Source of the DNA: Vibrio neptunius
GTDB taxonomy: Bacteria; Pseudomonadota; Gammaproteobacteria; Enterobacterales; Vibrionaceae
Assembly: GCF_000967495.1 (NCBI RefSeq)
Contig: NZ_JXXU01000035.1
Location: 62,001-126,000, forward strand
DNA: 64,000 nt
Direction: 5' to 3'
A program made the position numbers and the translations under genes. How positions within the stretch are numbered: position 1 is the first letter of the stretch; every line of letters starts with the position of its first letter. Positions 1 to 10,200 of this stretch are shown in pieces. A model generated the notes under the pieces. It did not search any database, was not told the origin of the DNA, and saw only the letters and a list, made by a program, of their open reading frames with translations.

Positions 1-108
1 TTCGATACTGGTTTATAAAAGCTGGCTCGTCAACGATCTCGAAATAACCTAACGCCTCCTCTATAGGGGAGAATTAGGCAATTTTCGTTGGATTTCAGCG
101 TCACTCAT
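1..108 (-). pseudogene. Frameshifted 5' fragment of a minus-strand gene, TIGR04255-like
   Basis: Read on the minus strand, an ATG at 108 opens a short peptide beginning MSDAEIQRKLPNSP and then stops at 61-63. Just after a run of four C (plus-strand G 66-69) another frame continues as IEEALGYFEIVDEPAF and stays open to the window edge. Joining the two frames gives an N-terminus of the form LPNxPxxEA, which resembles the start of TIGR04255-family proteins (function unknown). The ATG overlaps the stop of the open stretch upstream, as in an operon. This is a suggestion from pattern only: the gene is cut by the window edge, and a change of one or two bases in the C run is needed to join the frames. 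Confidence 0.3.
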
Positions 109-208
109 CGTCAAAAGCATCTTGATAATGTGCCGAGGCTATTTCATCTCTACTGATAGGTTTATTGATATAAGTAGAGTCTAGTAAGACGTGGCTAAAT
201 GTTAAATT
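101..208 (-). other. Open 3' tail of a lost minus-strand gene
   Basis: A minus-strand frame open from 208 to a TGA at 101-103 encodes a 35-residue tail ending DAFDDE with ordinary codon use, but it has no start codon and is closed upstream by a TAA at 209-211. The stop overlaps the ATG of the following frameshifted remnant in the ATGAGTGA style of coupled genes. It may be the end of a gene whose 5' part was deleted when the AT-rich promoter region at about 210-350 was joined. It could also be chance. Confidence 0.25.
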
Positions 209-353
209 TTAAACAATATTTGATCAAAAAATAGACTTTCCATCACATATTTTCATCAACTTACGTGATTTTTATCTTTTCATATATTTATAACAAATAT
301 GCAACTTGTTTGCTTTAGGTTCTAGCCTTCAAACAAAAACTAAGGAACAAAAC

Positions 354-1679
354 ATGAATCTCAAGCAGTGGAATCTCTTGTTAGCGTCTCTGATGGCGCT
401 TCCCGTTTTAGCGGACACAGATGTATATTTAACCAATAATTCAGACCAGTCTCTGACTATTCAGGTGAGCCATGATGGCACCGATTTACTTGAATACGGC
501 GAAGAATGGAAGCAACACATAGAAACGCTTGGGCCATGGGAGACTAAGCAAGTGCTCAGTTTTAATCGTTGGGAAGGGGTCAAATCGGGTAAAACATACC
601 AATTCAATACGGTGCTTTCCAACCCCGTGGGCGAAAGTGTTGTGTTAAACCAAGTGATGGAAGGGCATTGGTATAACTCAACCATTGAATATGGAGTCTC
701 TTCATCTGATGTTGAACTGGCTCTAAAAGATGACCGTAATGTACACCGCTTTAATACGGCCGCGTTTGGTGATCGGCAAGCGGAGTTGGCGTTCAAGTCC
801 GCGAATACCGCTCGCTATGATGACCTTTACTACACCATCACACCTGCCAAAGTCGATGAAGCTGTTGAGCCAGATGAAAACACCCTGAAGTTAATGACTT
901 ACAACATTTGGGCATTGCCTGTTATTGCTTCACATATTGGTGACCGCTACGCACTGATCCCTGAATACGTCAAAGGTTACGACGTTTTGGCTTTGCAAGA
1001 AGTGTTTGCTAGCGGTCGAGAGGAGTTTCTACGCGAATTGGCAAAAGAGTATCCTTACCAAACCAAGATGTTAGATAAAGATGGTATCAACATTTACGAC
1101 GGCGGTGTGACTATCGTCAGCCGTTACCCAATCGTCAATCAAGCCCAGTATGTATTCCCTGATTGTACCGGCACAGATTGCTTCGCAGACAAAGGTGTCA
1201 ACTACGCAGAAGTGATTAAAGGTGGTGAGGCTTATCACGTGTTTGCAACGCATACAGCGTCGTTTGATACAGACACCGCGCGTGATTATCGTCAGCGTCA
1301 GTTCAAACAGATCCGTGAACTTGCCACTTCGCTCAATATTCCGACAAGTGAAACAGTGGTTTATAGCGGTGATTTCAATGTGAACAAGCGTAAATTTCCG
1401 GGTGATTATCAACAGATGATTGCAAATCTCAGTGCCATTGAACCGCAATACTCAGGGTATACCGAGTCGACTTTCGACCCACGTATTAATGGTTTTGCCG
1501 GCAAAGCGATGTCAGGTGGTGAGAATGTTGAATATCTTGATTACGTTATGGTGAGTGATGAGTATTCGGTGAAATCATTCAACGATAACCGTGTTGATGT
1601 ACCGCGTAGCACAGATGAGCGTCTGTGGAAGCACTACAACTTATCAGATCATTTCCCAGTTTCTGCGGTGATTAAGTAG
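354..1679 (+). CDS. Secreted sphingomyelinase-type phospholipase C
   Basis: Exported Mg-dependent phosphodiesterase of the endonuclease/exonuclease/phosphatase (DNase I) fold, matching bacterial neutral sphingomyelinases that release phosphocholine from sphingomyelin. The start at 354 was chosen over an upstream frame extension because AAGGAACA sits just before it and it begins a clean signal peptide (MNLKQWNLLLASLMALPVLA). A beta-rich N-terminal extension of about 150 residues precedes the catalytic domain. Family motifs are visible: MTYNIWALP near residue 184, LALQEVF near 216 (metal-binding Glu), GDFNVNK near 340 and SDHFPV near 431 (catalytic Asp-His). The stop overlaps the GTG start of the next gene, so the two are probably translated together. 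Expected role: haemolysin or membrane-lipid scavenging. Strict specificity for sphingomyelin cannot be read from sequence. Confidence 0.85.
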   Translation: MNLKQWNLLLASLMALPVLADTDVYLTNNSDQSLTIQVSHDGTDLLEYGEEWKQHIETLGPWETKQVLSFNRWEGVKSGKTYQFNTVLSNPVGESVVLNQVMEGHWYNSTIEYGVSSSDVELALKDDRNVHRFNTAAFGDRQAELAFKSANTARYDDLYYTITPAKVDEAVEPDENTLKLMTYNIWALPVIASHIGDRYALIPEYVKGYDVLALQEVFASGREEFLRELAKEYPYQTKMLDKDGINIYDGGVTIVSRYPIVNQAQYVFPDCTGTDCFADKGVNYAEVIKGGEAYHVFATHTASFDTDTARDYRQRQFKQIRELATSLNIPTSETVVYSGDFNVNKRKFPGDYQQMIANLSAIEPQYSGYTESTFDPRINGFAGKAMSGGENVEYLDYVMVSDEYSVKSFNDNRVDVPRSTDERLWKHYNLSDHFPVSAVIK

Positions 1680-2623
1680 TGGTCTATCGTTATATACTGA
1701 TGATGCTTGCCATTGTTGCAGGCATCTTTCTCTGGCCAGAGGATGAGATTGCCAGTGCAGGGACGGTGATTGAAAGAGAAGATTCTGCTCAATCTATCGC
1801 TTCTAACGAGAATCGCTATCGAACGGTTGTAGAAGATAGAGGACACACCGAAAGTCTTATTCAACCCAGTCGAGAGATAGTGCCAAGCTCTGTTGCGAAA
1901 AGCACAGGGAAATCGTTGGTAGAGGCTTTGGAATCTTTTTGGCAAGAGTGCCAATGGCGTAATGATTGTGAACAGGTACTGAATGAGCTCAAAGCTGAGC
2001 TATCGGATGCTAGGTATCATCTCCTTGCTCGTTATCCTCAATTGAAAGCACAGTGGCAAAATGTAATGGGAGAGTTGGAGCTCAATCAATACCACTCGTT
2101 ATCTGATCGAATTGCAGAAATAAAGCGGCAGGCATTGTTGATCTGGGGCGAGCTGGCAAACGTTATGTTTGCTGAAGAATATGCGCTCTATGACTTTAGT
2201 TTGGCGTCCCAGAGTTTAGCGACTGATAGCGCTGTGAGTTACGTTGAAAGCTACGAAGCATTACTAGAACAATGGCAACACAATGTAGAGTCGCTGTCTT
2301 TAGATAGTGGCGCAGCACGTTATGAAAAAGGCGTAAGTCTAATACCAAGCACGTTTACGCAGCTGCAAAAGGATCAAGCAAAAGCACAACTGTCTGCCAA
2401 GTACCTGAATGCGGAACAGTCGGCATCCATTGCTCAACGAGAGCAACAAGTTGCCAGTCAGGAGGTACAAGTTAAAAGCTATCAAAGCCAGTTGTCTGAT
2501 CTCAAACAATCACTTGACCAACAACGTTCAACAGCGGGGTCGGCAATGTCTGATCATGAGTGGCAGCAGTACGTTGAGCAGCAGATTAGCGAGTTTCGTA
2601 CACACTTTTTTACATATAAATAG
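1679..2623 (+). CDS. Membrane-anchored lipase-chaperone (Lif)-like protein
   Basis: A 314-residue protein with one N-terminal hydrophobic segment (YILMMLAIVAGIFLW), a low-complexity linker and a long, almost wholly helical body with a Gln-rich C-terminus. The pattern of an inner-membrane anchor plus helical periplasmic arms, together with stretches such as ANVMFAEEYALYDFSL and AKYLNAEQSASIAQREQQ, resembles the lipase-specific foldases (Lif/LipB) that fold secreted lipases in the periplasm. The diagnostic FDY motif of classical Lif proteins is not seen, so the assignment is tentative. The GTG start overlaps the stop of the sphingomyelinase gene (TAGTG), which points to translational coupling and suggests this protein folds or escorts that enzyme. 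Alternative: an unrelated coiled-coil membrane protein. Confidence 0.5.
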   Translation: MVYRYILMMLAIVAGIFLWPEDEIASAGTVIEREDSAQSIASNENRYRTVVEDRGHTESLIQPSREIVPSSVAKSTGKSLVEALESFWQECQWRNDCEQVLNELKAELSDARYHLLARYPQLKAQWQNVMGELELNQYHSLSDRIAEIKRQALLIWGELANVMFAEEYALYDFSLASQSLATDSAVSYVESYEALLEQWQHNVESLSLDSGAARYEKGVSLIPSTFTQLQKDQAKAQLSAKYLNAEQSASIAQREQQVASQEVQVKSYQSQLSDLKQSLDQQRSTAGSAMSDHEWQQYVEQQISEFRTHFFTYK

Positions 2624-2778
2624 TTGTTAAATAAGTGTTTTATTTAATCGTTTGCGAAAATTTAATCGAAGGCATTATCGGAACCAGTCTCTAAATTGTT
2701 CATAAATTGGTCTTATACGATTGATAAATAGTTGATATAACGCAGCCCCAAATAATTACCATAAGTAAGGTGTTGCGT

Positions 2779-5196
2779 ATGAAGCACAATCAACGTTTGT
2801 TTATCCCCCAGAAAATTGCTAGCGCTCTGCTATTGGCAGGACTCAGTTTCAATGCCTTTGCCGCCCCTGAGTGTGAGTACGAGTTACTTTCGCGCTCCTC
2901 TGATTGGGTGGAACAAGTCAAAGTCGCGGATTCATCTTGTTATTCTTCCTGGTTCAATGCACCCGAAGACGCAGCAATAGGTATTTACAGCGAGACTTCA
3001 ATAAAGCAAGTACAGCGCGTCTTGCTAGACGAAGTCACACAATATGATGGGGATGAGCAGCAGGCAAAGCGAATTGCCAACCTTAGTGAGTTGATCAAAG
3101 CGGCGTACTTTGCGCGTTACTCAACTCAATCAAACTATGGGTACTATTCTGAACAGTTGAGTCGTGAGCTTGCCCAAATCTCAGCCCGATTCTTAAGCAG
3201 CCAATATGCTCAATCGACTGGGCGCGAACAGGTACGTGCAATGTCTGCAATGAGCATATTGGTCGACAGCGTGAAACAATTACCTAGCGCAATGCCAGCC
3301 ATGCTTGACTTGCTTGAAAGCTTCAATCGTCAAAATAGCCAACAACTGCAGTATGTGGATGGATTGAACAACCTGTTCAGAGCGATGAATGGTCACGTAG
3401 CGCGAGACTATTTCTATGCGGATGTTGCTGCTCACCAAGAGTATCTTGTGAGGCTAGAAACGTTTGTTGATCAGAATCTCTGGGCACTGGGTACCGACGC
3501 AGAATTTCTTATCTACAACGCTGTACGTGAATCTGGTCGGCTATTGGCGAGTAGAGATGAGAAGCTACGTAGCCAGGTGATGGCGTTTATGAAACGGACT
3601 TTAGCACGTAATGCAATTGGCACTGAAGGTGAACGATTATGGATCGCTGCTGCAGAGATGATCTTGTTTTATGCGCCAGAAGAAGGCAAAAAGTTAAAGC
3701 TTGAACAAAGTAAGTCGAAGCTTGAGCTTAGCGTTCTTCCGTACCGCTATCAATGTCAGGGGGCCGCGATTATTCGTTCGCAAAACTTATCCGAGCAACA
3801 GTCTGAAAAGGCGTGTGAGGTTCTGTCAGCGGTTGAAGCAGATTTTCATCAGGTCGTGAACTCTGGTTGGGCTCCAGTCAATGACGATCACAATGATAAT
3901 GTCGAAGTGGTGGTCTGGAAGGACAACGATGCATATGTCGCTTACTCTCATTTCCTGTTCGGCAATAGCACGGACAATGGAGGTCAGTATCTAGAGGGCG
4001 ATCCGTCCAAACCGGAAAATGTGGCGCGCTTTTTAGCCTATCGCTACGATGCCGGTGATGAACTGGCCATCTTAAATCTTGAGCACGAGTACATTCACTA
4101 TTTAGATGGTCGTTTCAATCTCTATGGTGATTTTAGTGATACCTTAAGCAGTGGTCATATGGTCTGGTGGCTGGAAGGGTTCGCAGAGTATATGCATTAC
4201 CGTCAAGATTACCAAGCGGCGGTGGATTTGATTGAACATCAGCCGATGTCTTTGAGTGAAGTGATTGAAACTACCTACGAAGACGACACTAACCGCATCT
4301 ACCGCTGGGGTTATCTAGGGGTTAGATTTATGTTGGAAGAACACCCTCAGCACATGGCTCGTTTACTAGAATTTGCAAGAAAAGGAGATTATGCGACTTG
4401 GAGTGAACAAGCGAAGCGCTTGGGTGTTGAGTTCAATAGCGAGTTTGCATTGTGGTTAGAAACAGTCTCATCTACTGATTCTGGTTCGCACAACGGTGAC
4501 GGAGAGTCGGACCCATCGCCACAAGACTCAGCAAAAATAGTGAGTTTTGGCGCAAACCACGCCCAAGACTATAGCGCTAACGCCTACGAGGAGCATCTGT
4601 TTTACATCGATATCCCCTCTGAAGTGACAGAATTCTCTGTTTCGATTGAAGGTGATGGTGATGCTGACTTGTATGCCAGCTATCAAAGTGTTGCACACTA
4701 CTATGAGTATCAGGTTTCCGACTTTCAACGCGGAAGTAACGAGGCAATCAAGATTCAAACCCAAGAAAATGGCTACATTGCACCGGGGCGCTACTATTTC
4801 AGCTTAACAGCCCGCGAATCATTTGAATCCGTAAGGGTAACAAGTAAAACGGTCACTCGCTCCCCGAACATTGAGCAAGATGACTTGACGCCAAAACTGA
4901 TGTCAGCGAACGAACCTATGCAGTTAAAGGTAAAGCAAACACGTTATGTGGGCATGTATGTTGAGAGACCTGCAACAGTTCGGCTTTGGATAACTGCAGC
5001 AGACGAAATTCCAAGTAACGTAGATGTGTTTGTCGGTCAACATTCTTGGGCAACAAGAGAGAGCTTTGATGTGTCTGGGCAGCAGAGTGATAGCAATGAG
5101 TTTGTCCAGTTTGAGGTAGAGGAGGCTGGTTACGTCCACTTTACGTTGAGTGCTGAACAGCAAGGTGGAGAAGTCGAACTTTACGCCACCTATTAG
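2779..5196 (+). CDS. colA: Microbial collagenase, peptidase family M9
   Basis: Secreted zinc metalloprotease that cleaves native collagen. The ATG at 2779 is used because AAGG lies 8 bases upstream and a signal peptide follows (hydrophobic SALLLAGLSFNAFA). The gluzincin motif HEYIH is at about 436-440, followed by YLDGRFN as in Vibrio collagenases, and the EGFAEYMHY stretch near 468 supplies the third zinc ligand. After the catalytic region comes a Ser/Gly/Asp-rich linker (about 555-575), then one or two bacterial pre-peptidase C-terminal (PPC) beta domains, typical of proteins secreted by the type II pathway. The 805-residue length matches the roughly 810 residues of Vibrio alginolyticus-type enzymes. 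It is monocistronic, with its own terminator. Confidence 0.92.
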   Translation: MKHNQRLFIPQKIASALLLAGLSFNAFAAPECEYELLSRSSDWVEQVKVADSSCYSSWFNAPEDAAIGIYSETSIKQVQRVLLDEVTQYDGDEQQAKRIANLSELIKAAYFARYSTQSNYGYYSEQLSRELAQISARFLSSQYAQSTGREQVRAMSAMSILVDSVKQLPSAMPAMLDLLESFNRQNSQQLQYVDGLNNLFRAMNGHVARDYFYADVAAHQEYLVRLETFVDQNLWALGTDAEFLIYNAVRESGRLLASRDEKLRSQVMAFMKRTLARNAIGTEGERLWIAAAEMILFYAPEEGKKLKLEQSKSKLELSVLPYRYQCQGAAIIRSQNLSEQQSEKACEVLSAVEADFHQVVNSGWAPVNDDHNDNVEVVVWKDNDAYVAYSHFLFGNSTDNGGQYLEGDPSKPENVARFLAYRYDAGDELAILNLEHEYIHYLDGRFNLYGDFSDTLSSGHMVWWLEGFAEYMHYRQDYQAAVDLIEHQPMSLSEVIETTYEDDTNRIYRWGYLGVRFMLEEHPQHMARLLEFARKGDYATWSEQAKRLGVEFNSEFALWLETVSSTDSGSHNGDGESDPSPQDSAKIVSFGANHAQDYSANAYEEHLFYIDIPSEVTEFSVSIEGDGDADLYASYQSVAHYYEYQVSDFQRGSNEAIKIQTQENGYIAPGRYYFSLTARESFESVRVTSKTVTRSPNIEQDDLTPKLMSANEPMQLKVKQTRYVGMYVERPATVRLWITAADEIPSNVDVFVGQHSWATRESFDVSGQQSDSNEFVQFEVEEAGYVHFTLSAEQQGGEVELYATY

Positions 5197-5201
5197 AACC
5201 C

Positions 5202-5226
5202 AAAAGAGCACCTAAGGTGCTCTTTT
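5202..5226 (+). terminator. Rho-independent terminator of the collagenase gene
   Basis: An 11-bp perfect stem (AAAAGAGCACC paired with GGTGCTCTTTT) around a three-base TAA loop, 6 bases after the collagenase stop. A-tracts and T-tracts at the two sides would let it work in both directions. Confidence 0.85.
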
Positions 5227-5448
5227 AGTTAATAATATTATAAATTAAATAATGACTGGATTATTAATTTGGATATTCCAATGCATATAAGATTAAATAT
5301 CATACAATTTGGTCAAAAAGTGATCTTGAGCTGAAAAATCAAACAAAAAGCAATCGTTTTACTTCCACTTATTGATATTGATGATAGGTTTTTACGTGTA
5401 GGGCTAAAGCTCTACATCAGGATAAAAATTAAAATAAGGATCATTTTT

Positions 5449-6645
5449 ATGAGACCAAACCTATCTATTAGCATTATGCTTGCAACGGCAGTGGTTGGCT
5501 TCCAGTCGAATGCGCAGAATGTTGTAGACACAACAGATGCTCAATCCAAGGCTGAGGCGATTGCACAACAGAAACAATCTATCGCATTACAGATCAGTGC
5601 TCGCTATGCTGATCTTGAATCCTCTATCAAGTCACAGATTAGCGAAGAACACCTATCCGCACCTCTGGACACACTTCAGTCTGCTCAGCCATATTCAGCG
5701 TTTAGTCAGAAAATGCAAAAAGCTGACCGTAGTTACCGAGCAATGAAAGGCATCAGTGAGTACAGCGATTCAATCATGGAGCTACGTATCGCAGACGCTT
5801 CAATGGTTAAAAACTGGAAAGAGGGTGAAAGCCCGCTGTTTGCTTTTGAACCCTCAGGTGACGACTCTAACTGGCAGTACATTGAAGCGTATGATGTTTA
5901 TGGTCAGGTACATCAACTGGACGTTTATGACATGCCAGACGTACCGGTCTTAGTCGTTGACAGCAATGGTGCAGAAGAACTGCGTGCTGGTTTGATGGCC
6001 ATGCAGGCAGAAATGAAACGCTTAGGTCAGGATACTGAGCTAACAACCAATGAATCTGCACCAAAACCCGTAGCCAAGATGAGTAAAATGAGCCGTTCGG
6101 TTGCGGCTGCTAACGTTGAGCCTCTAAATACCACTCAGCTAACTAAAATTCGCTTGAATGATGATCAAGAACCCTGGATATCAGGAAAAGCTGAGGTTTA
6201 CGCCATTATTACAGGTGTTGATCCAAGTCGAGTTGAACCGGAAATTGATTTAGTCGAAATGCCTTACCTTGACTACGATGGTCAAGATTACTACCCAGGG
6301 CAAACTATGATACTTTGGCCACGTTACCGTTGGGGCGCTGTCGACATGATTCTGATGGAGCAAGATGATGGTACTGACTATAAAGAGCTTGCCAAGCTAT
6401 TGGTTAAAGCGGCTGAAGATATTCTGAAAATGATTCCCGATCCGGAAGTACAAGGCTATGCTATCATTGCCCAAATTACTGGTAAAATCATTGATGTGAT
6501 TCCAGATGGCTTACTGACCAACGACGATGACTACGTCGATACGTATTACACCTTGATGCAAAACACTACCTATGTTGACCGTCCAGGGGCAGGCGGCAAT
6601 GCAGTTGCAACCTTTAAGCCAGTCACTATTGCACCGACTGAGTAA
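5449..6645 (+). CDS. Secreted protein of unknown function, DUF3103-like
   Basis: A 398-residue exported protein with a signal peptide (MRPNLSISIMLATAVVGFQSNA) and AAGGA 8 bases before the ATG. The mature part begins helical and Gln/Ser-rich. The C-terminal 200 residues contain an acidic beta-rich domain with LVEMPYLDYDGQDYYPGQ and a long helix around AKLLVKAAEDILKM. The overall shape matches my memory of the Vibrio-restricted DUF3103 family, for which no function is known; the family name is recollection, not a search. It sits between two other secreted proteins but has its own promoter gap and terminator. No catalytic motif is recognised. Confidence 0.6.
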   Translation: MRPNLSISIMLATAVVGFQSNAQNVVDTTDAQSKAEAIAQQKQSIALQISARYADLESSIKSQISEEHLSAPLDTLQSAQPYSAFSQKMQKADRSYRAMKGISEYSDSIMELRIADASMVKNWKEGESPLFAFEPSGDDSNWQYIEAYDVYGQVHQLDVYDMPDVPVLVVDSNGAEELRAGLMAMQAEMKRLGQDTELTTNESAPKPVAKMSKMSRSVAAANVEPLNTTQLTKIRLNDDQEPWISGKAEVYAIITGVDPSRVEPEIDLVEMPYLDYDGQDYYPGQTMILWPRYRWGAVDMILMEQDDGTDYKELAKLLVKAAEDILKMIPDPEVQGYAIIAQITGKIIDVIPDGLLTNDDDYVDTYYTLMQNTTYVDRPGAGGNAVATFKPVTIAPTE

Positions 6646-6672
6646 TTACTGACAACCTACCTCTATTCAAGG

Positions 6673-6696
6673 GCGCATATTCTAAACGATATGCGC
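6673..6696 (+). terminator. Terminator after the DUF3103-like gene
   Basis: An 8-bp stem GCGCATAT / ATATGCGC with an eight-base loop, followed by CTCTTTCT, 28 bases after the stop codon. The tract of T is interrupted, so strength is uncertain. Confidence 0.6.
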
Positions 6697-7244
6697 TCTT
6701 TCTATTTATGACTTGCAGAGCGGTCATGAGCGTAAACTTCGCCGCTATAAGAACTCTATATTTGTGATCAAAAGTGTGGAGCTGGAAAAGACTAGAAGTA
6801 GTGGTGAAATTAAGCTTTAGCAGAGTGCCTTTATCAAAATAGACTGTGCTTTCATGTTTTTTAGGCATAGTATACAAATTACCTTTGCTTTCTTATTATA
6901 TATTATTCTATTGAATGGTATTCTTTATTTTAATATAAAAACTAATATTTATTAATTTGTTTTGTGATTGTTTTTGTTTGTGTTATATTATTTTTTTATA
7001 TTTTGTTGTTATCTCTATCTATTTTTTGAAAAAAATCATAGTTATCTTTTGTTATAAATTTTTAATAGCCATCATTTCTACTATGCTAATAGTTAAATTT
7101 ACTGACATATAAATCTTTTTGTTGCTATTTTAATATAGTTCGTCGCTGTTAAACCTATTATATCTAGTCATTTTGCCACGTTGTTATTATTCAAGCTGAA
7201 AATATACTTTAGCTACTTTTGGGTAACATCACATCGGCATCATT
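6697..7244. other. Long AT-rich gene-free leader
   Basis: About 550 bases without a credible gene. From about 6880 to 7200 the sequence is strongly AT-rich, with many T-tracts and TATA-like steps. It precedes the giant lipoprotein gene and looks like a silenced or nucleoid-protein-bound promoter region (H-NS prefers such DNA; inference). No clear repeat or operator was found. Confidence 0.5.
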
Positions 7245-10200
7245 TTGAGATATAAATATATCATTAAGCTTTTTCTGACAATCTTCACTATTTTATTACT
7301 GAGCTCTTGCGGTGGTGGGGGTGGTGGTGATTCATCACCAAGATCTCGAGAGCATGCAACGATTTCTGGAATTGTTTTTGATGCACCTGTTTCGCAGGCT
7401 TTGGTGACCGTATATGAATATCAAAGCGGAAAAGTAGGACGCAAGCTTGGTACATCGACAACCAACTCAACCGGAGCCTATTCAATTGAAGTTGATGCTT
7501 CGTCCATGCCTCTTTACATTGTCGCGGAAGGCGGAGGCTACTTAGATCCATTAACAAATAAAGTCATTCGCGTCAGCGAAAATAGGTCGATAAAGATGAC
7601 TAGCGTTATTAACTATGCTGAGGGCAGTGATCAAGCGGTTATGATAACACCTTTAACATATTTAGTTTCTGGTCTTGCTGAATTCAATATAAGTAGGGGG
7701 GAAAAGGCTGCTACCGCGATCGATGAGGCACTCGAGACAATTAATAACATGTATGGGTTTAACGTAAACTCGGTCAAACCAATAGATATTACAACAGGTG
7801 GCCATAATACCACGGCGACAGATGGCCACAAATATGGGGCGTTGTTAACGGCCTACTCGTCATACTCATTCGATTATATTAATGAAGATGGCACCGGATC
7901 CAGTGTATATACATCGATGAATTTGGCAGATTTAGGATATAGAGACATTGCTGCTGATGGGATGCTCAATGGTTATGAGCTTGACGATCAAGGAGCCTTT
8001 CCTCAGAAACTAAACTTTGGTGCACATGAACTAAGTTCGGATTTTTACACTAACAGTATGGCTGAACATGTGTTGATTGTAGTTAGTAACCCAGCTCTGA
8101 ATATCTCCAAGACACCCGTTTCCGATTATATGAAGCTGGCTGAAAACCTTAACTCATTGGGCACTAATGATAGTGATGAAGGCGCGATTCCATCACGAGA
8201 ATGGATTGACATTGACAAAGATGCTCCGACAGCAGAAAGGGAGGGAGATAGTGTTCTTACGGGCACAGAGTCGATTGAAGTTGTACTTAAAGATAAGGTC
8301 GGTGTCCAGTCTGCAAAATCCCAATTAAAGTATCACTTAGAGAGTGGCGAGTGGTTGGAGGCGTCTTGTGATGCTTCATACTCAAGGGAGGCTGAGCTGT
8401 GTTGGACCGATAAGAGTGACTTTGTAGAGGGGCCAAGGGAAACTCGACTCAAAGTTTACGTCAATACGGAAGTATTAGATTCTCTAGGTGTTGAAAGTCG
8501 TGTTACAGAAGCCCACCTTCTAGTAAAGACAGCTGATGTGCTTGGAAACCAAAACGATGTCGGCGTTGAAGTCCCATTCGAGTGGGATAATGTTGCGCCA
8601 GTCATTGAGGTGACTTCTTCAGAAACAATTAATGCTTCAGCGACAACATATATTCTAACAGGGATAGTTAAAGAGCACCCTGATTCCCTTAAACAAAAAT
8701 CTGCCTTTGTCTCTCTCTCTGGTGGTGAGGCGATTCCAAATACGTGTGAGCCGATAAATAGTGGCGATAATGTCTGGTGTAAATTCACGACAAATGCTTA
8801 CGATACTCGGTCGTTTGGTGACAGTGCAAATTTCACAATTACAGCAGAAGATATCCATGGTAATCAAGGTAAGTCAGTATTCACTCTATACAAAGATAGT
8901 GTCCCACCAATACTTACATTGAGTTTTCCAAATGAGGAGTTCAACTACGAAAACCAAAACGGAGATAACCTTGTTGACAAGTATACAGATACGACATACA
9001 CGGAGTCATCAGTAGATACCGCGGCTAAGTATCTCAAAATAGACTACAAATTTGCAGCTGATGGTTTAGACGCCACCGTTTCTGGGCTTGATTTTACTCA
9101 ATTCAGCGAACAAACGTTACTCGATCATTCTGTGCCCTATGTGACTGCAACGATAATGGATTCATCCGAAGGTGGATCCTATAGCTCTTCAGCAGACGAT
9201 TTAACGTTCAAAGTGACGTATTACCGTAAGAAAAGTGACAGCGGCTCTTACTTGCAATATGGCCAGACGACGCAAATTGCAAGTGATGCCGTCAGTGAAG
9301 AAAACAAAGGTATACCCTTCGAAGAGTTGAATTTTGGAACCGATGAAAAAGTGATTGAAATGAAATACTACATTCCTTTCGTCAAGGAAGTGCTAGATAC
9401 TTCATTTGTTAATGCCACTTCTTCTGATTCACAAAAATTGGTTCTCTCAGCGATCGATCCTTCCGGTAATGAAAGTATTTCTCACGAAGTATACTTCAAA
9501 ACCACGTTTGATAAACCAGAAGTAACCATTGTTTCGCCCTTCATTGATGCACCTGTGAGACTTCTAGGCCTAAATGAAAGTAGGGGTGACTTTAATACCT
9601 TGGGCACCTGCCGTACTAAGGCTGTCAATGGGGCCAATGATGAAGCCAGTTGCACCATAGCTTACGAATCAAAAAATTATCATTTCTTTAAGGTTTCACT
9701 TGGAAGTGATGACCCTACACATTACTTCCAGTGGAGTTTAGATACACAAACTGATGTTAATATTCTACCGACGGCAAATATAGGCGCCTATTTTTCTGGG
9801 GCAGATAAGACAACGCTTTACATTACAGAATTCTCTAGCTATCACACAGGTTTGTTCGATAGTCAGTGGGACAACCTAACGTCTGGTGAAAAAACGTTAG
9901 AAAATGCGGAGAGAATCTTAGCTGAAGTGAAGGACGCACTCGCAACACAAGACCACTCAATGCTTGGCTTCGATCCTATTTCAACTAAGTACGCGACTAA
10001 CAAGATGCTGGAAAGCTCTGTCCCTGACCCTTTAACCGACCCATTTATCTACCGTTTCTTACTCGAAAGCTTAACTCAAATGGCAGAAGACAACTCTGCA
10101 GCGAATTCGAGTACCGTGGAGTACGCGTCAGCCTTCTATCAAGACTTAGCACATGATGGTTTGGCAAATGGTATCGGTGAAAGTGGTCAAATTACTATTG

